A stretch of 64,000 nt of DNA from Agriotes lineatus (GCA_940337035.1 CALNHX010001931.1:62001-126000), one strand, 5' to 3'. Shown: positions 9,974 through 22,852, numbered from the stretch's first letter. The notes: generated by a model not told the origin, from the letters alone. A program made the numbers and translations.

Positions 9974-11878
9974 TGTTACGATACTTTTGGAGCGTCCCCC
10001 GTAGTATTGAACTTGCTAGCTGAATTTTTGAACCTGAATTTTTTGCATGCTTTAAACTGGGTATAATTGGCTATATCTTATTTTTAATTACTCTCCTATA
10101 ATTATCATGCAGTTTCGTAAGTAACCCCTCGTTTAACTACTCATATCTTGCAAATTAGGTTTATTCTTGCTATATTTTTACAAATATTTGGTTACGGCCG
10201 CTAGGCAACCGGTGATACAAATTATTTTTAACTATTCCATTTGTTGCTAGAGCAATGTTATCTTTTCCTGCAGTCAAACTTGCCTGACTGGTGTTTTTTT
10301 TTGGCATCTTCTGGCCCAAATTTTGTTATCATATGACCTGTGGGCTGGGTTTTTGAATTTTTCGGCTTTCTTTTCAAGCTAAACTGTCGTGCTAGTAGGT
10401 TTTACTCTGCAGCCAAGTGCTTCATAGCCCTTTGGCAGGGCTCGCCTTTTCGAATAGATTGTTTGAGGGATCTTGAAGCATTTCTGCGTTATCGTGGGCG
10501 TTCGTAATTAATTGATTAGCTACTTACTTGCTTCCCTTCGCTTTTGGCGGATCTCCTGGAACCGACTTTAGCACGCTTCTTTCGGCTACACCCCAGCTCG
10601 AGGTAAGATTAGGCCAGTTTCTTCTTAATTTCTTTTAGCCAATTTCCGGTGGGAGTTAAGACACTCCCCATCTGGTTGAAATCCTTCCTGTCTGGAGTAG
10701 ACCTACCCCGTTCGACTGCACCCTGCTACAATCCAGTCCGATGCACTGGGCCCCTAAGATGGTCGCATCGCCTGTGAATTTTGCAACTCTTGTGGGCAAC
10801 GCTGAAGAGTGAGCAACTGCCTTACACCCACCTGCAAGTCGTTTTGCAGCCTCCATAGCTGGCACTACATCCCGCAGCTGCGGCCGTCCTCGTTGCTTCG
10901 CTTGCTTCGCCCAACCACAGGGGAGCAAACGGAGAGGTTAGGTTCTGGTGAACTTTCCTGCAGGCAAGACGTTATTGTAGTTAATATGCATTGCGCCTGA
11001 TGTAACTTATAATTGAATCATACTGTTTCATGCCGTTAGCACTTCGGGCATGTGTGATTTCATCAGCACGTATTGTGCGATAGTAGGTTTCGTGCATCGT
11101 TAGTTTAGTAATATTTGTAATTGTGTTATTCTTGTTAGGCCCGCCGCGCAATGACATGCGGTTACCCTCTGCTACTTGCTAAATTGAGGTCATAAGGTTT
11201 ACCTGTGTATTGCTCCGTTTGTGCCTTCGGGTCTCCCAATCCACTGACCTCTGTTATCTGAAAAATTTATAGAGTAGAACTTGTAGGGCTTTGAGCTTCA
11301 CTTATGTCCTATCTGGAAGTCGCTTTTACTCACCCGCTTGCATAAGACACCCGGGTTTGGCAGCATCACACGGTTCGGACGCTTTGAGTTTTGCTGTTTT
11401 CATGTCAAACGTTCAGCGTGAAGATAGGCACACTACAGTGGCAGTGTCTCGTGAACCCACAACGGGAGCATTGTGATTATTTGCAGATCTCCGTTAACCG
11501 AGTAAGGGGCAAATCCAAGCCTTTGCTATCTTTAGCATGTAAATATACATACGTACACTTAATGCATTTTTAATATGGACACCGTCGTTCATGTGTGGCC
11601 ACGCAAACACACGTTGATTCCGCCCATTAGAAAATTCTGAATATAGATATAGCGTCATTTAGGGCTAACCCTCGGGGTTGAAACGTTAGCCAAGGTGGAC
11701 TTGTATTGCTCTGAGCCGGTATAGGCGAAATTTTAAACTCGCTCCGCGACTCTCGCTTAATCAATTTAAATTATTTTAATTGTCTCCGCGACGCCTTGCG
11801 TACTCGCGTTTCTTTTTAGAGTGTTTGTATCGTCCAACGATTCGCGGCCTAAATTTAGCTTTACGAATATTTGCATGG
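9974..11878 (+). repeat. 3' LTR of element 1, left part
   Basis: Starts TGTTACGATACTTTTGG and follows the 5' LTR up to TTTGCATGG, where element 2 interrupts it. Its first base change from the 5' LTR (TGTTACG versus TGTTAAG) restores the edge sequence seen in elements 2 and 3. Confidence 0.9.
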
Positions 11879-12909
11879 TGTTAGCTATATTTATCTATAA
11901 ATTCCTTTACCTACCTTTAGGTCATCGCTATATCTCTTAGTTAACAATCGATCACTATAAAAGTATATTTGAGGCCCGTCTCTAGCATCAGTGAAGACGT
12001 CGCGGATTCTAGTTTATGATGTTATAAATGGCGCCACAAGTTAAACTCAAATATACTGATATAAGCCAAGAAACTTGTAACTTCACTTTCTATCAACTAA
12101 TAACAATACGATTATTGAACTCCCTATCAAAATGAAAGAAAGCAATACTTGTAGATGGTTTTATTACTACTCGAACATTACTACCATCGATCAGACAATT
12201 AGCATCTTTAATATTACTACCTCACGCAGGGTACCCCAAATAGTTTAACTTAAACCGCTCGTAAGTTTAATGGTTACACAGTTTTCATATGCAAAAATAT
12301 CATCAGATTCTAGCTAAAACACTTATCTTTGTGCCGATATACTCGCAGACATTTAATACGTCCCGTTACTCCTATTACATGTCAGCTTGACAGGTTCCAA
12401 CCTCGGCTGTCATTCGCTATACATCGACCCCCAATACTGCGGTAGATTAGCTTTCCAAGATTGTCCGCCTAATAGTTGTTGCTATAAATCGAATTTCCAG
12501 GTAACAAAAGGCAAATTCCACATTAAACTACATACCCTGTTCACAGGCAATAAACTTCGCAATCGTTGTATTCGTGTTTCCCAGATCGCTTCACAGCTTG
12601 AATATAAATATTCATTGGAAAAATGACATCTGCTTAATGATCTCCCTTACAGGAACGGCTGGCCAGTAACCCAATTCTTTACTATCAGCAAACCATAATA
12701 AATGGCGAGATTGTCATTTACACCCCACGAAAACTCTTGCCTTTTTTAAAAGCTGATATACAAATTTTCTCTCAAACAAAACCAACCTTGTTTTTATATC
12801 TCCTCTAGCAACGAACAAAGCCAATCTGATATTAATTTTTATCGCGTCACTCTCACTAGATTCCTCATTCAACACTAGTATTAATATCAAATGCTTTTGA
12901 CACGTAACA
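11879..12909 (-). repeat. left LTR of element 2 (3' LTR in element sense)
   Basis: 1031 bp; in element orientation it begins TGTTACGTGTC and ends AGCTAACA. The ~80-codon plus-strand frame it contains (about 12387) is repeated in the other LTR and resembles no family; it is treated as chance. Confidence 0.88.
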
Positions 12910-12910
12910 A

Positions 12911-12922
12911 ACTCCCCCCTTA
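12911..12922 (-). promoter_or_regulatory. polypurine tract of element 2
   Basis: On the minus strand this reads AAGGGGGGAGT immediately before TTGTTACGTG, the start of the 3' LTR. It is the expected plus-strand priming site and is close to the purine tracts of elements 1 and 3. Confidence 0.7.
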
Positions 12923-13929
12923 CCAGAAAGGAAAAATTTCAACGAAATTTTTAACTAAATAAAAACTTTATCCTAAAAGGATACATACATATACGCTAGA
13001 GAGTCATTAAACCGTCTGTCATAAGACGTCTCTAACAATTAACCAAAAAAAAAACCAATACCGACACCACAAACAAGCAACTACACTGTAGAGACGGTGA
13101 TGACCCCAGGAGGAACCCAGGACCAGATCAACCCCACGACAAGGATCAAGATTGTTCGTCGCTGCTGGATGTAAATGCTGCGCCGGTGAACAACCCTGTA
13201 ACAACCTGTCGTGAAGAAGCTCCACCCCCATGAACCCCCCAAAATCACTCCAAATCCCCACAGCGTACCCCCCCTGACAACTGCCAATAAACCCCCGAGG
13301 CGGAAGCACACCTCCCTACAGTTTCAGGTACTGTCAGACCGAAAATAGTTAAGCCAAAACGAAGAATAACCAAGATTTTCCTTTTGACACGCCTGGGGAG
13401 GAAGTAACCCCAGTGACAGAGGGTTAAAGAAACCAGAAAAGTGAGAGGCAGAAGCCAACATCCACACAACTCTCATACGCTCCGACGGAGGGATCCTTCA
13501 GCACCCCGAACGGCCTGAAGAAAATCCCCACCAATCTTCATCTTACATCCAACAATCACTCATCACCAGAGATTTCATCCGCACCAGATCAAAGAGAAAT
13601 AAAAGAAAACAAATGGTCATTCATCTAAGTAAACAGTTCATTCAAAACAAAATCGACATTCACTACATTACAAGAGAGAAATATAAACAAAGCTTTAAGA
13701 AGAAAAGAAGGCGAAGAATGAAGGACTGGTCATCTTAAAAATTTTGTATTGTAGGGAAACACCCTATATCCCCAAACCCCAAGGGATATCTAAAAGAAAC
13801 GAAGAAGTTGTACTTCTTTAACGATTAATCTCGTTACCCTTATGTCTCCTTAGGAAAAACAGGATAACGTAACGCTCTTCCAATACAATCAAAAAGAAAA
13901 CCATCCATTAACATTTCCCAACAGGGAAC

Positions 13930-14190
13930 TCCCTATACGTTATACCCAAAAGAGGGAAAAGAACAAGATATTAAAGTTTCCCAAATAGTGTTCTTCTCGA
14001 CTGTGCCCTTCCAACCACCATATACCTTAAAATGGGGAAAGAACAAGGATTTAAGTTCCCCAAAGAGTGACCTACCCTACTGTGACCTTCCAACCACCCT
14101 ATACCTTAAAATGGGGAAAGAACAAGATATTAAAGTTCCCCAAAGAGTGACCTACCCTACTGTGCCCTTCCAACCACCCTATACCTTACA
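13930..14190. repeat. tandem repeat, about 79-80 bp, three copies
   Basis: ATACCTTAAAATGGGGAAAG begins at 14022 and 14101, with a diverged copy start at 14181 (ATACCTTACACG) and an older unit starting near 13939. Each unit carries AGTTCCCCAAAGAGTGACC and CCTTCCAACCACC. It lies inside the non-coding interior of element 2. Confidence 0.75.
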
Positions 14191-16543
14191 CGAAATTCAA
14201 TAACAGCTGGAATAACCAATCACAGCAGCAGATCATACCAAAGACTTCATTCGGCAACAACGGCTCAAAAGAAAACTAAAGGACATTAACTCGGGGACAG
14301 AGGCAGGTCCCATAAATCCGGAACAAGCCGATACTCTAAATAAGTAAACGAAACCGTTCTCCAACTCCAAGAATGACCAAAAGCGAAACCAAAACAAGGA
14401 TTCGAGACTCACTTGTGGATCTAAATCCGCGTAAGCGAAATGGATACCGACACAAAAAAAACACACAATACGCATAGCTGAAGGTAACCATACAACAACA
14501 GCTACGCCACCAAAATCCCAAAAAGGTATCCAACAAAACCCAACAAGCTAACTCAAACCTACGCTAAAGCGAAAGATGAACTTCACTCGACACGAATGCA
14601 AGTCAAACCACACAATGAACCCAACAGCTATCTGCAAGCTACTTCAGTGTTATTATAGGAAGAACTAGATGAAATAGTTCCCTACAGTGACCTTCCCTGC
14701 AATGCCCAACCAACCACCCTCTATGAAATATAAACCCAATCAAAAGAAAGGAGAGAATATTCCACAACCGCAAGTTCACACAAAACCACAATCATACTAA
14801 CGATCCAGCTGAAGGCTGACCGACACCAAAAGAACCAAACACCAATGCACTGCTAGAGCTCCACACGACAAGAAAAACCGAAGAAACAAATTCTATCACC
14901 ACACACAGAAACCACCAGAAGATCGAAAGCGGAAGAAGTAACAGAAAAAGAACAGATTACATTAGTCGAAGGAAAGGACAATGTATTGAGAAAAGAATTA
15001 AGTTCAAATTTACCAAGACAGCCAGCAACCCAATGACAAATAACCAGTCACAAAGACTCCGGGAAATCGTCCCATAACAGTACCCAAGACCCAAAAATCC
15101 GCATACCAACGGAGCTTCATCAGCTCCAATTAACAATTTACCAATCTCTGAAGCTAAGGGATAATGGTACACACAATTCAAAGGTATGCTGCCGCCATTA
15201 CATCACCAAACCGTTTTCTCAAACATGTCTAACATCGTTACACAACAAGGAATGAGAATCACCCCCAGGAAAAATAGATACCACTCAATTCGGGGACACA
15301 AAAACAGCCACCGAAGGAACCACCACCAACCTAATCTCGATAACTAAAGAGCTAATCGACGATTCAGAAATCACAATCAAAAACCTATCTTACCCAACGG
15401 GCGTACTCGAACCTCATCAGAAACAAAGGAAAATAAAATTGAAGATCCAACAAATATTAACTACCATAATCAAAACTAGGAAGATGGTTTGAGAGACGTG
15501 ATATCTGCATAAGCAAAATCTCCCAAACACACTAACACCAAGCCACGTTATCTTACCAACAAACCAGAAGAAGATGAAAGAGCCAATCGAAGAACTGTAT
15601 GCCAACCCAAACTAAGAAGATGTACTGAGAGACCTAAAAATCATCAAGGATTAAAAGAAAGCCGCAGAGCGAATCCCTCAGACACACCAACATCGAACCC
15701 ACATCACAATCAACACTCCAAAAAGAAAAGAAAAAGAAGCAATCAACTAAACCACGCCAACCTAACTAGAAGGAGGCTTATAAATCCCGCAAGAGCAAAC
15801 TGCTCCAAACACATCACCATCACACCCATAACAGAGTTAACACCAAACTAAGAAGAAGACACAAAAAAAATCTCAAACACACTAAACCTTTCAGACATGC
15901 ATTCAATAAAAAAAATCAAGCACATCAAACCACCAGGACTCTAACATTCAATGAAGAAAAACTCAAGCACATTTGGCCAGCATATCCTCGAGGTTCCGTC
16001 AATGAAAATCGCAATCATTCAATGAAAAACTCTAAAAGATAATTCATCATGATACCTGAATAGCGTGATGTCTTCACCATTCATACAAATGAAAATAAAA
16101 CCAGCCTTTATAAACATACACATAGAGCTCCTAAATCTAACATGCAACACACCCACTCAATCAAATAAAAATAAAACCAGCAAGGATTAAATGTCCAATT
16201 ATAAAATATCCAAATAAGATACTACTATACTTGTTAAAACCACAAATAAACAATCCACATTAATCCAAAACAATCCCGTATTAAACACAAACCCTAAAGT
16301 TTAATTTCAATCTGATTATCCAAAACAAACTACTCAAAATTTTGCCAAATATACCGTTTTATGTATTATTCTCAAAGTAATTCTTTGGTTTGTCACGTTT
16401 TGACGATATTTTTCCACTTACATAAACGAGTACAGAAAGTTATGTATAACTATTGTCAGTATTGCTCCTTTCTATTATAGTACGACCTAAAGGTATATGT
16501 TCCAAACTATAGCCACCCGTTAGCTCTTCAAAAATCTTATTAA

Positions 16544-16562
16544 AGCCCCACGTTGGGCGCCA
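16544..16562 (-). promoter_or_regulatory. primer binding site of element 2, tRNA-Lys(CTT)
   Basis: Minus strand TGGCGCCCAACGTGGGGCT, four bases inside the 5' LTR boundary. This is an unbroken complement of the 3' end (including CCA) of insect tRNA-Lys(CTT) as I know it. It fixes the element's orientation. Confidence 0.85.
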
Positions 16563-16566
16563 AACT

Positions 16567-17598
16567 TGTTAGCTATATTTATCTATAAATTCCTTTACCT
16601 ACCTTTAGGTCATCGCTATATCTCTTAGTTAACAATCGATCACTATAAAAGTATATTTGAGGCCCGTCTCTAGCATCAGTGAAGACGTCGCGGATTCTAG
16701 TTTATGATGTTATAAATGGCGCCAACAAGTTAAACTCAAATATACTGATATAAGCCAAGAAACTTGTAACTTCACTTTCTATCAACTAATAACAATACGA
16801 TTATTGAACTCCCTATCAAAATGAAAGAAAGCAATACTTGTAGATGGTTTTATTACTACTCGAACATTACTACCATCGATCAGACAATTAGCATCTTTAA
16901 TATTACTACCTCACGCAGGGTACCCCAAATAGTTTAACTTAAACCGCTCGTAAGTTTAATGGTTACACAGTTTTTATATGCAAAAATATCATCAGATTCT
17001 AGCTAAAACACTTATCTTTGTGCCGATATACTCGCAGACATTTAATACGTCCCGTTACTCCTATTACATGTCAGCTTGACAGGTTCCAACCTCGGCTGTC
17101 ATTCGCTATACATCGACCCCCAATACTGCGGTAGATTAGCTTTCCAAGATTGTCCGCCTAATAGTTGTTGCTATAAATCGAATTTCCAGGTAAAAAAAGG
17201 CAAATTCCACATTAAACTACATACCCTGTTCACAGGCAATAAACTTCGCAATCGTTGTATTCGTGTTTCCCAGATCGCTTCACAGCTTGAATATAAATAT
17301 TCATTGGAAAAATGACATCTGCTTAATGATCTCCCTTACAGGAACGGCTGGCCAGTAACCCAATTCTTTACTATCACCAAACCATAATAAATGGCGAGAT
17401 TGTCATTTACATTCCACGAAAACTCTTGCCTTTTTTAAAAGCTGATATACAAATTTTCTCTCAAACAAAACCAACCTTGTTTTTATATCTCCTCTAGCAA
17501 CGAACAAAGCCAATCTGATATTAATTTTTATCGCGTCACTCTCACTAGATTCCTCATTCAACACTAGTATTAATATCAAATGCTTTTGACACGTAACA
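16567..17598 (-). repeat. right LTR of element 2 (5' LTR in element sense)
   Basis: 1032 bp, nearly identical to 11879-12909. The right boundary CACGTAACA is followed by the target duplication ATGG (17599-17602). Confidence 0.88.
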
Positions 17599-17602
17599 AT
17601 GG

Positions 17603-18073
17603 TAATATTTATTTTCGGCTCGAAACTTCATTTCTTCTTTTTCCATGCATTTGTTGTAATTTATTTAGATATATATATATTTACATTGAAATTTATAATT
17701 GTTACAACGTATGGATACGTATATGTATTTGAACGCCTGCCTGATTTATTATACATTTATGTTTGTATTTGCACTATAGTACATATCCACCATTTAATAA
17801 TAAAGCTGTGATATTTTCTTTGGTGGTTGATTTGATTATTTTTCTTTGTTCTGCTGGAAATTGTCTTTACCTTGTGCACGGTCCGGCACATGGATTAGAA
17901 CTGAGTCGAGAATCTGACGCCCTCTCCTTTTTTTTATTATACTTTTTTAGCATAGCTGGAACCCTGCGACCCTCGCGGCGAGCTAGCCCAATTAGGCCGA
18001 TAGTTACCAGCCGGCAAAATATCAAATATAACTTTCGCCAAAAGGTAAGGCCGACCGTTATCCCCTCCTTACA
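17603..18073 (+). repeat. 3' LTR of element 1, right part
   Basis: Resumes TAATATTTATTTTCGGCTCG after element 2 and ends CTCCTTACA. It carries the polyadenylation module and the R/U5 block. The target duplication AACG follows at 18074-18077. Confidence 0.9.
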
Positions 18074-20430
18074 AACGGCAAGAATGGCCAATTGTTGACG
18101 TTGACTTCTTGAACAAGCCAGGAAAATCGTTCTGCTATAGGGCTTCGCCAAAGAAAAACTCAGGGCTGCATACACTTGCATCGCCTTTAGATAATATCTT
18201 CAAATTGCAGCTTACGCAGATGTGCGTATTATTGCTTTATGTTTGCAGCTTATAGTCGATCTTCTTGTATTATTCAACGGTGGACGAAGTATTTCCTAAC
18301 AAGAACATTTTAATGGTCACACCTTCTATTTTATTATACTGGGTGGGCCTTAAGTCACGATACGATTGAAAAATTGAATCACTTATTTATTATCCATTGT
18401 TAGCATCATAAAAAAATATAAAGTACGATTTTATTAGCCATGCTGCTATCACAAATTTTCGCCAAAAAATTATACACTTTTGTACCAGTATGGCTACCCA
18501 CATAACCATCCAAGCGGTATGGCAATTATATTTTTGGATAATTGGTTTTTAAATGAAGTAGTTGACAAAAATTTAAGCTTTCCGCTATTATTTCTTTTGC
18601 AATGAAAAAATTACCAGTTTGACCTACCCTTCTTATCAGTATGGCACATAATTTCCCTCTGGGTTTAGTCAAAATAATTACGTATTTATTGAATTTTGAC
18701 GTTTGAAGGTTAGATATTTGATGTAAAAAGATTTGGCTGTACCTCTCTTCCCCTAAAAGTGACCCTAACTCACAGCTTATGCTTGCTAAGACTTAATTTA
18801 GGTTGTCTTATGTCAATGTTTCCGTAATATTTTGAAGTAGTCTTGGCTGAGACGACGTTCTCTGTAGAGATTCGGAGTATTATTTACCTGATTCGTAGTA
18901 ACTTCCAGTTGCGATCCGATATTCTAGTGTCCTTGCGTTACACTGCGGTGATATTTGCCTATTTTTGCTTTCGTCGCTTATTAATAGAAAAAAAACTTGA
19001 GCAAAAAAAGTAGCAAACAAATTGTCGCAACTTGTGTTGGACCTCGTTTCCAACCCAAATAATAAGGTGGCGTTTCAAAAAGTCCCTGCGAAGGGCACTC
19101 TTAATTAACAACTCGAGTAAACTCTAATCGGAGGAATACGTCCACTCAAATATATATTCGATTAGGAAAAACACCAGATAATTACCAAAACAAATATAAT
19201 GTTGTTAGCTAGTTAAAAAATAATCATTAATTAAAACTAACTCTGAATTGTACATTATTTAAAATTAACATGTTCTTCTGGAACGATGTTTCTGGTTTCT
19301 CAGGCAAAACTGCAACCCAATGCACCGGTGAGTACTTCGGGCACCTTCGGTTAGTCGGCTGGCACGCACGACGATTCTTCGGAGGACGGGTTAAGTAGGT
19401 CTTTTAGCCCGTAGGACGGATGCTCCTCCGCGCATAGCCTTCGGCTAAGCCGTTGTTTATAATTATTTGCTTTGTAATTAGGCCTTGAATTTAGCAAGTT
19501 TAACGGTTACCTTGGGAGCGTTGATGGTGCGTAGATACTAGTGCTGGGCTTGTTGGTGCCTTACGGTGGCTCGGTGTCGATCTGAGAGTGAACGTGATGT
19601 CAAATCTTGCAGATGGAATTTGTTCGTTTTTAACCGGGAAGCTTTGGTTTCACAGCCCGCCGGCGATGAATTCATGGAAAGCGAGCTCGATCTGCGGACA
19701 CCAGAAAGACGTTTTTAAGCGTCTAAAACGGACCCTCTAGATCAGTTTCTGAGGGGCGGCTGCCGTGCTCTAGCCGCTCGCAGACGGAGTAGATGCTGCG
19801 ATTCCTACAGGTTTAATTATTTGTAAAAGGAGGTCATGCATTGCATTTCACCTCTTGGAGCGCCGGGATTTGCACTTAATAATTTTGCGGTCGGAAATGT
19901 CTCTTGAGCAGTTAGCCCTGCAAAACAGTACAGCCAATCAAGCCAGGGTTAAAGCCTCAGGGATTCGATTTTTCAAGAAAGTAGTACACCAATTAAGATA
20001 AAATCGGATTCCAGCGGCTTTACTCTTACGGATGTGGTACGAAAAGTTTAAACTTCTTGGGCTGACAGGACAACCTGTCATCTCCCTTGAAGCCTGGACT
20101 GGTAAGGGTTGGAGGCCTACTCCGTTAGACAGTTCTGTAACAGAAATAATAATAACATTTTCTGCACGTTCATTAATGCAAGGTAGGCAGAAGTGAAATC
20201 CTTCTCTACGGCTGCTAAACATCGCTACCGGATAAAGATTCGAGGACAAACTATCATAATAATAATAATAATAATGTTTACTAGGCACATAATTGCATTG
20301 ACAAAAAAAGAAAAACATAAAAGCAACTTGTGTTTCGATGAATAACTGAGTATTCATTATTCTTCCGATTTTTATTTGTAGATAGGTTTGGGATAGCACC
20401 TATATGGTGGAGTTAAATAAAGTAGCGATG
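18074..20430. other. intergenic DNA with a possible LINE 3' end
   Basis: 18074-19300 shows nothing recognisable. From about 19310 the sequence becomes GC-richer and structured (TTCGGGCACCTTCGGTTAGTC, CCTTCGGCTAAGCCG), then ends in a trinucleotide run at 20254-20273. A plus-strand 3' untranslated region ending in (TAA)n is typical of I-clade LINEs, so 19310-20273 may be a truncated copy. No reverse transcriptase is left to prove it. The minus-strand frame at 19938-20399 matches no family I know. Confidence 0.4.
20254..20273. repeat. (TAA)n microsatellite
   Basis: TCATAATAATAATAATAATAATG. It may be a retroposon tail (see the surrounding entry). Confidence 0.7.
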
Positions 20431-21328
20431 TTCGGTAAGCCATGAATATCTTTGTTGGCAATTTTATTCTATTCTTTATGCATTTATTGAGTCAACACGT
20501 TCGGATTAGCACGTTAAAACCGTTTTTCATTTCGAGTACGTTTTTAAATAAAAGACGTGCCTGTGCGCTAATGACGACGTTATTATGGGGCTCTTTGATT
20601 TATGGTTTTTATTGGTGGCTTTTATTTGTGTGATTTTCTGCTTGTGGTGTTTAGTCTTTTTGATTTCTTCTTTGTTTCTTGGGATCGTGGTTGTCTAGAT
20701 TTGGGTGTTTGGTTGTGGACTCTGCCTGCTGGATTTTGATTTGGTTGCCATGCAGGAGTTCCCGCTTGCGACTTTGTGCTTCTGAGCTTCCCTATCGCAG
20801 TATGATTGGCTTCTAAAGTAAACCATCTTTTTATATTCAAATAAGCATTTTGCAATTGAAAACTACAGTGACGTTTTTGAAATATTTCGGCTTATGTCAG
20901 CCTTGTCTTTTATATACCCGTGCCTTGTAGTTTAATTAATACAACTCTAAACTGCGATTGTGAACGCTGTATGTTAACGTCGCGTATTTAATATATCTTC
21001 ATGTCAATATCATACAATTTAAAATATTACTTTGGTACGACAATCTGTCTTTATATACAAGGTGTAACAAAGTTTGAAATGTAGCAAATATTTCAAAAAC
21101 TACCGGATATGAATTTTTCAAAATTGCCAGATTTATATAGGTAAAAACGGTGCATCTAGGAAGGACAAACACTCAAAACCCTTTCTGTAACTGTACAGGG
21201 TTAGTCAGAAAAAATACCAACTTGTATTTTAAATTGGACACCCTGTATATTACCGAGGAATCAAATAGTCCTTTAAAAGACAAATTCAACGATATAGGGT
21301 TTGACGGATTTATCTGTCGAAATGACAG
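20274..21328. other. no recognisable gene; degenerate DNA
   Basis: Short frames only. 21058-21260 contains phrases common at ends of insect DNA-transposon-derived repeats (AAGGTGTAACAAAG, GGACACCCTGTATAT), but no clean terminal pair can be drawn. Confidence 0.5.
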
Positions 21329-21331
21329 ATG

Positions 21332-21451
21332 TGGGGTGACTTAAAGAATAAGGTTTACAACAATAGACCGGTTAATATTGAAGCTTTAAAGGATCATATT
21401 AGAAATGAGATACGTCAAATTCGATGGGATACTGTCTTTAAATTCTCGTAA
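21332..21451 (+). pseudogene. Tc1-like transposase C-terminal fragment
   Basis: Translates to WGDLKNKVYNNRPVNIEALK, then DHIRNEIRQIRW and a stop at 21449-21451. WGxLKxxVY...xxIxxLKxxI is the conserved tail after the last catalytic residue in many insect Tc1/mariner-like DDE transposases. The catalytic core is absent, so this is a remnant. Confidence 0.7.
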
Positions 21452-21473
21452 GACGTTGTCAAAAGTATCCCAT

Positions 21474-21564
21474 CGAATGTCAAATTCTCATTTCTAATAT
21501 GATCCTTTAAAGCTTCAATATTAACCGGTCTATTGTTGTAAACCTTATTCTTTAAGTCACCCCA
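21474..21564 (-). pseudogene. inverted copy of the same Tc1-like transposase tail
   Basis: On the minus strand the same WGDLKNKVYNNRPVN is read from 21564. It loses frame after IRNE through small changes (GAGAATTTGACATTC instead of GAGATACGTCAAATTC). It faces the plus-strand fragment. Confidence 0.7.
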
Positions 21565-21567
21565 CAT

Positions 21568-22852
21568 AGCTGCAATTGCATATTAAAATAGACGTCGCTG
21601 TAGTTGCTTCAAATTTATGTTTTGCTATTTTGTGATTGATGATCAAGAATTTTGCGTATGATAAGGGTACATTTTGAAAGTGCACCTTTGAAATGTAATC
21701 TTTGAAAGTTTTGATATTCAATTATTTCGGAAAATTTATCAATTTAAATTTTGCGAGTTGTTGATTATTTAAATTGGTGGCGCCTTTATTATGTTCCGTT
21801 TAGTGTTAGCTCACTCCGTTCTGCTGGAGTTAGCGGGTTTCGTTGACTGCAATAGTCACGAAATATTTTTTTGGATGTTCACACAATTCGCTATCTGGCT
21901 ATAGTCATTGGTTTAGTTTGGTGCTATTTATTGTTAGAGCGGTCAACGGTTAACAAAGTATATGTTGAATATTAATGGCCAGAGGATACCTCCCTCCCTA
22001 ACTCCCTGTTTTATTGCCACATTATGTGTCACCTTGGTTGCCCCTCTGAGTTCAACTAAGGTTTGTAATGAAATTGATATCTTTCTCGTCTATTCTTGTG
22101 GACCGCAGCACCTCTATCGACTTGCCGTAGCAACCTATCGATTGCTCATTAAAAGTCGCTATATTAAGACTTAGACACTGAATAGCTCTTTCCTCGTTCC
22201 CAGTCCCTTTCTCAAATCAAACTGCATGTTTTGTAGATAGATTTGAACGATTCCGCCATGCGTTCTATCACATTGTTCTCCAGTATTTGCACCTTTTAAA
22301 TTGCCTTCGTCACTTTATCTTTCGCTATTGAAAGGCCTGTAAAATTATGTTTAACTCCATGCTTTGCTTCTCGGTATCAAGTAAGTCGTGAATATATTCT
22401 TCCTGTCTTTCCAGCATTATTCCAGGTCTATGAGCACAGGTTTAGGTGCTTGTCTACCAGCTTGCCGGTTCTAAGAGTCGGGTGATCGTATCCTACCTTT
22501 TACTTTTTTTTCTTATGCAGGCGGAATGAGTCGCGCTTTCAGTTTAGCTCTTTTATTTCTGCGCATCAACAGCATACCAGTGTGATTTGGCTTGGACCGC
22601 CTGACTGCTTTAGGACCACATTTTTTCCATTAATTATATGATTGCATCCATAATCCATTTTCTCTTTTTAACTGACCTGTCCAAAAAACATTGTGCTTTG
22701 ACAACACTGCATATAGCATTTTTGAGATGTGTCTATATGTGTCATATATTTTCTTCTGGTTTGTGAGTATGCGACCTACATCTTCCTAAATTGTTTTAGT
22801 TTTTACTTTCTTCGCATCTGAATTCTTGCAAGCCGAATTTATAGCATGCCTA
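21568..22852. other. degenerate DNA, possible weak LINE trace
   Basis: No intact gene. On the minus strand of about 22180-22490, broken frames give phrases such as QFDLRKGLGTRKELFSV, loosely like the Q.GLRQGD.LSP..F segment of RTE-type reverse transcriptases. This is too weak to call. Confidence 0.3.

Larger units (their letters stand above)
12910..16566 (-). other. non-coding interior of element 2
   Basis: A 3.66-kb interior with no conserved protein domain; minus-strand frames of 60-100 codons are hydrophobic and unlike any family. It includes a three-copy tandem repeat (13930-14190). The minus strand of about 14260-14420 aligns by eye with plus-strand 33360-33560 of element 3: both contain an (A/G)ACGGTTTCGTT core and a nearby GGGACCTG. 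The two non-coding elements are thus related. Confidence 0.7.
11879..17598 (-). mobile_element. nested non-autonomous LTR retrotransposon (element 2)
   Basis: Two direct repeats of about 1.03 kb (11879-12909 and 16567-17598) enclose 3657 bp. The insertion is flanked by ATGG (11875-11878 and 17599-17602), the same four bases that occur once at the uninterrupted position in the 5' LTR (near 3925). The primer site next to the right LTR reads in minus orientation, so the element lies on the minus strand. The interior has no reverse transcriptase, gag or integrase reading frame on either strand. It therefore resembles a LARD-type non-autonomous element. Visible LTR differences are few (for example one base in GGCGCC(A)ACAAG), so it inserted recently relative to its host. 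Confidence 0.88.
2028..18073 (+). mobile_element. Ty3/Gypsy LTR retrotransposon (element 1), interrupted by a nested element
   Basis: Complete LTR retrotransposon on the plus strand, bounded by the 4-bp target duplication AACG (2024-2027 and 18074-18077). Order: 5' LTR 2028-4399, tRNA-Lys-type primer site 4409-4427, gag-protease 4692-6632, pol (reverse transcriptase, RNase H, integrase) 6512-9316, purine tract about 9960-9970, 3' LTR from 9974. The 3' LTR is split after 11878 by element 2 and resumes at 17603-18073. There is no envelope gene. The LTRs differ by several indels, for example a 22-bp segment present near 2090 and absent near 10038, and an extra block near 11543-11590 of the 3' copy. 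This is therefore not a fresh insertion, or its LTRs have recombined. Confidence 0.92.
21329..21567. repeat. long hairpin made of two inverted Tc1-like transposase tails
   Basis: 21329-21433 is inverted at 21474-21567 with only about 40 bases between, so about 95-105 bp could fold into one stem. The repeated unit codes for the end of a Tc1/IS630-type transposase (next entries). The right arm has small indels, showing that the duplication is not brand new. Confidence 0.85.

Noticed and set aside
12387..12626. 79-codon frame repeated at 17076-17315
   Set aside because: It lies in the LTR of element 2 and is antisense to the element; duplication is explained by the LTR pair.
20254..20273. Trinucleotide run as CRISPR-like or functional repeat
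   Set aside because: A plain microsatellite; no spacers, and the window is eukaryotic.
19938..20399. 153-codon minus-strand frame
   Set aside because: Low complexity (FFFF, YYYYYY from the trinucleotide run); no family match; better explained as non-coding retroposon DNA.
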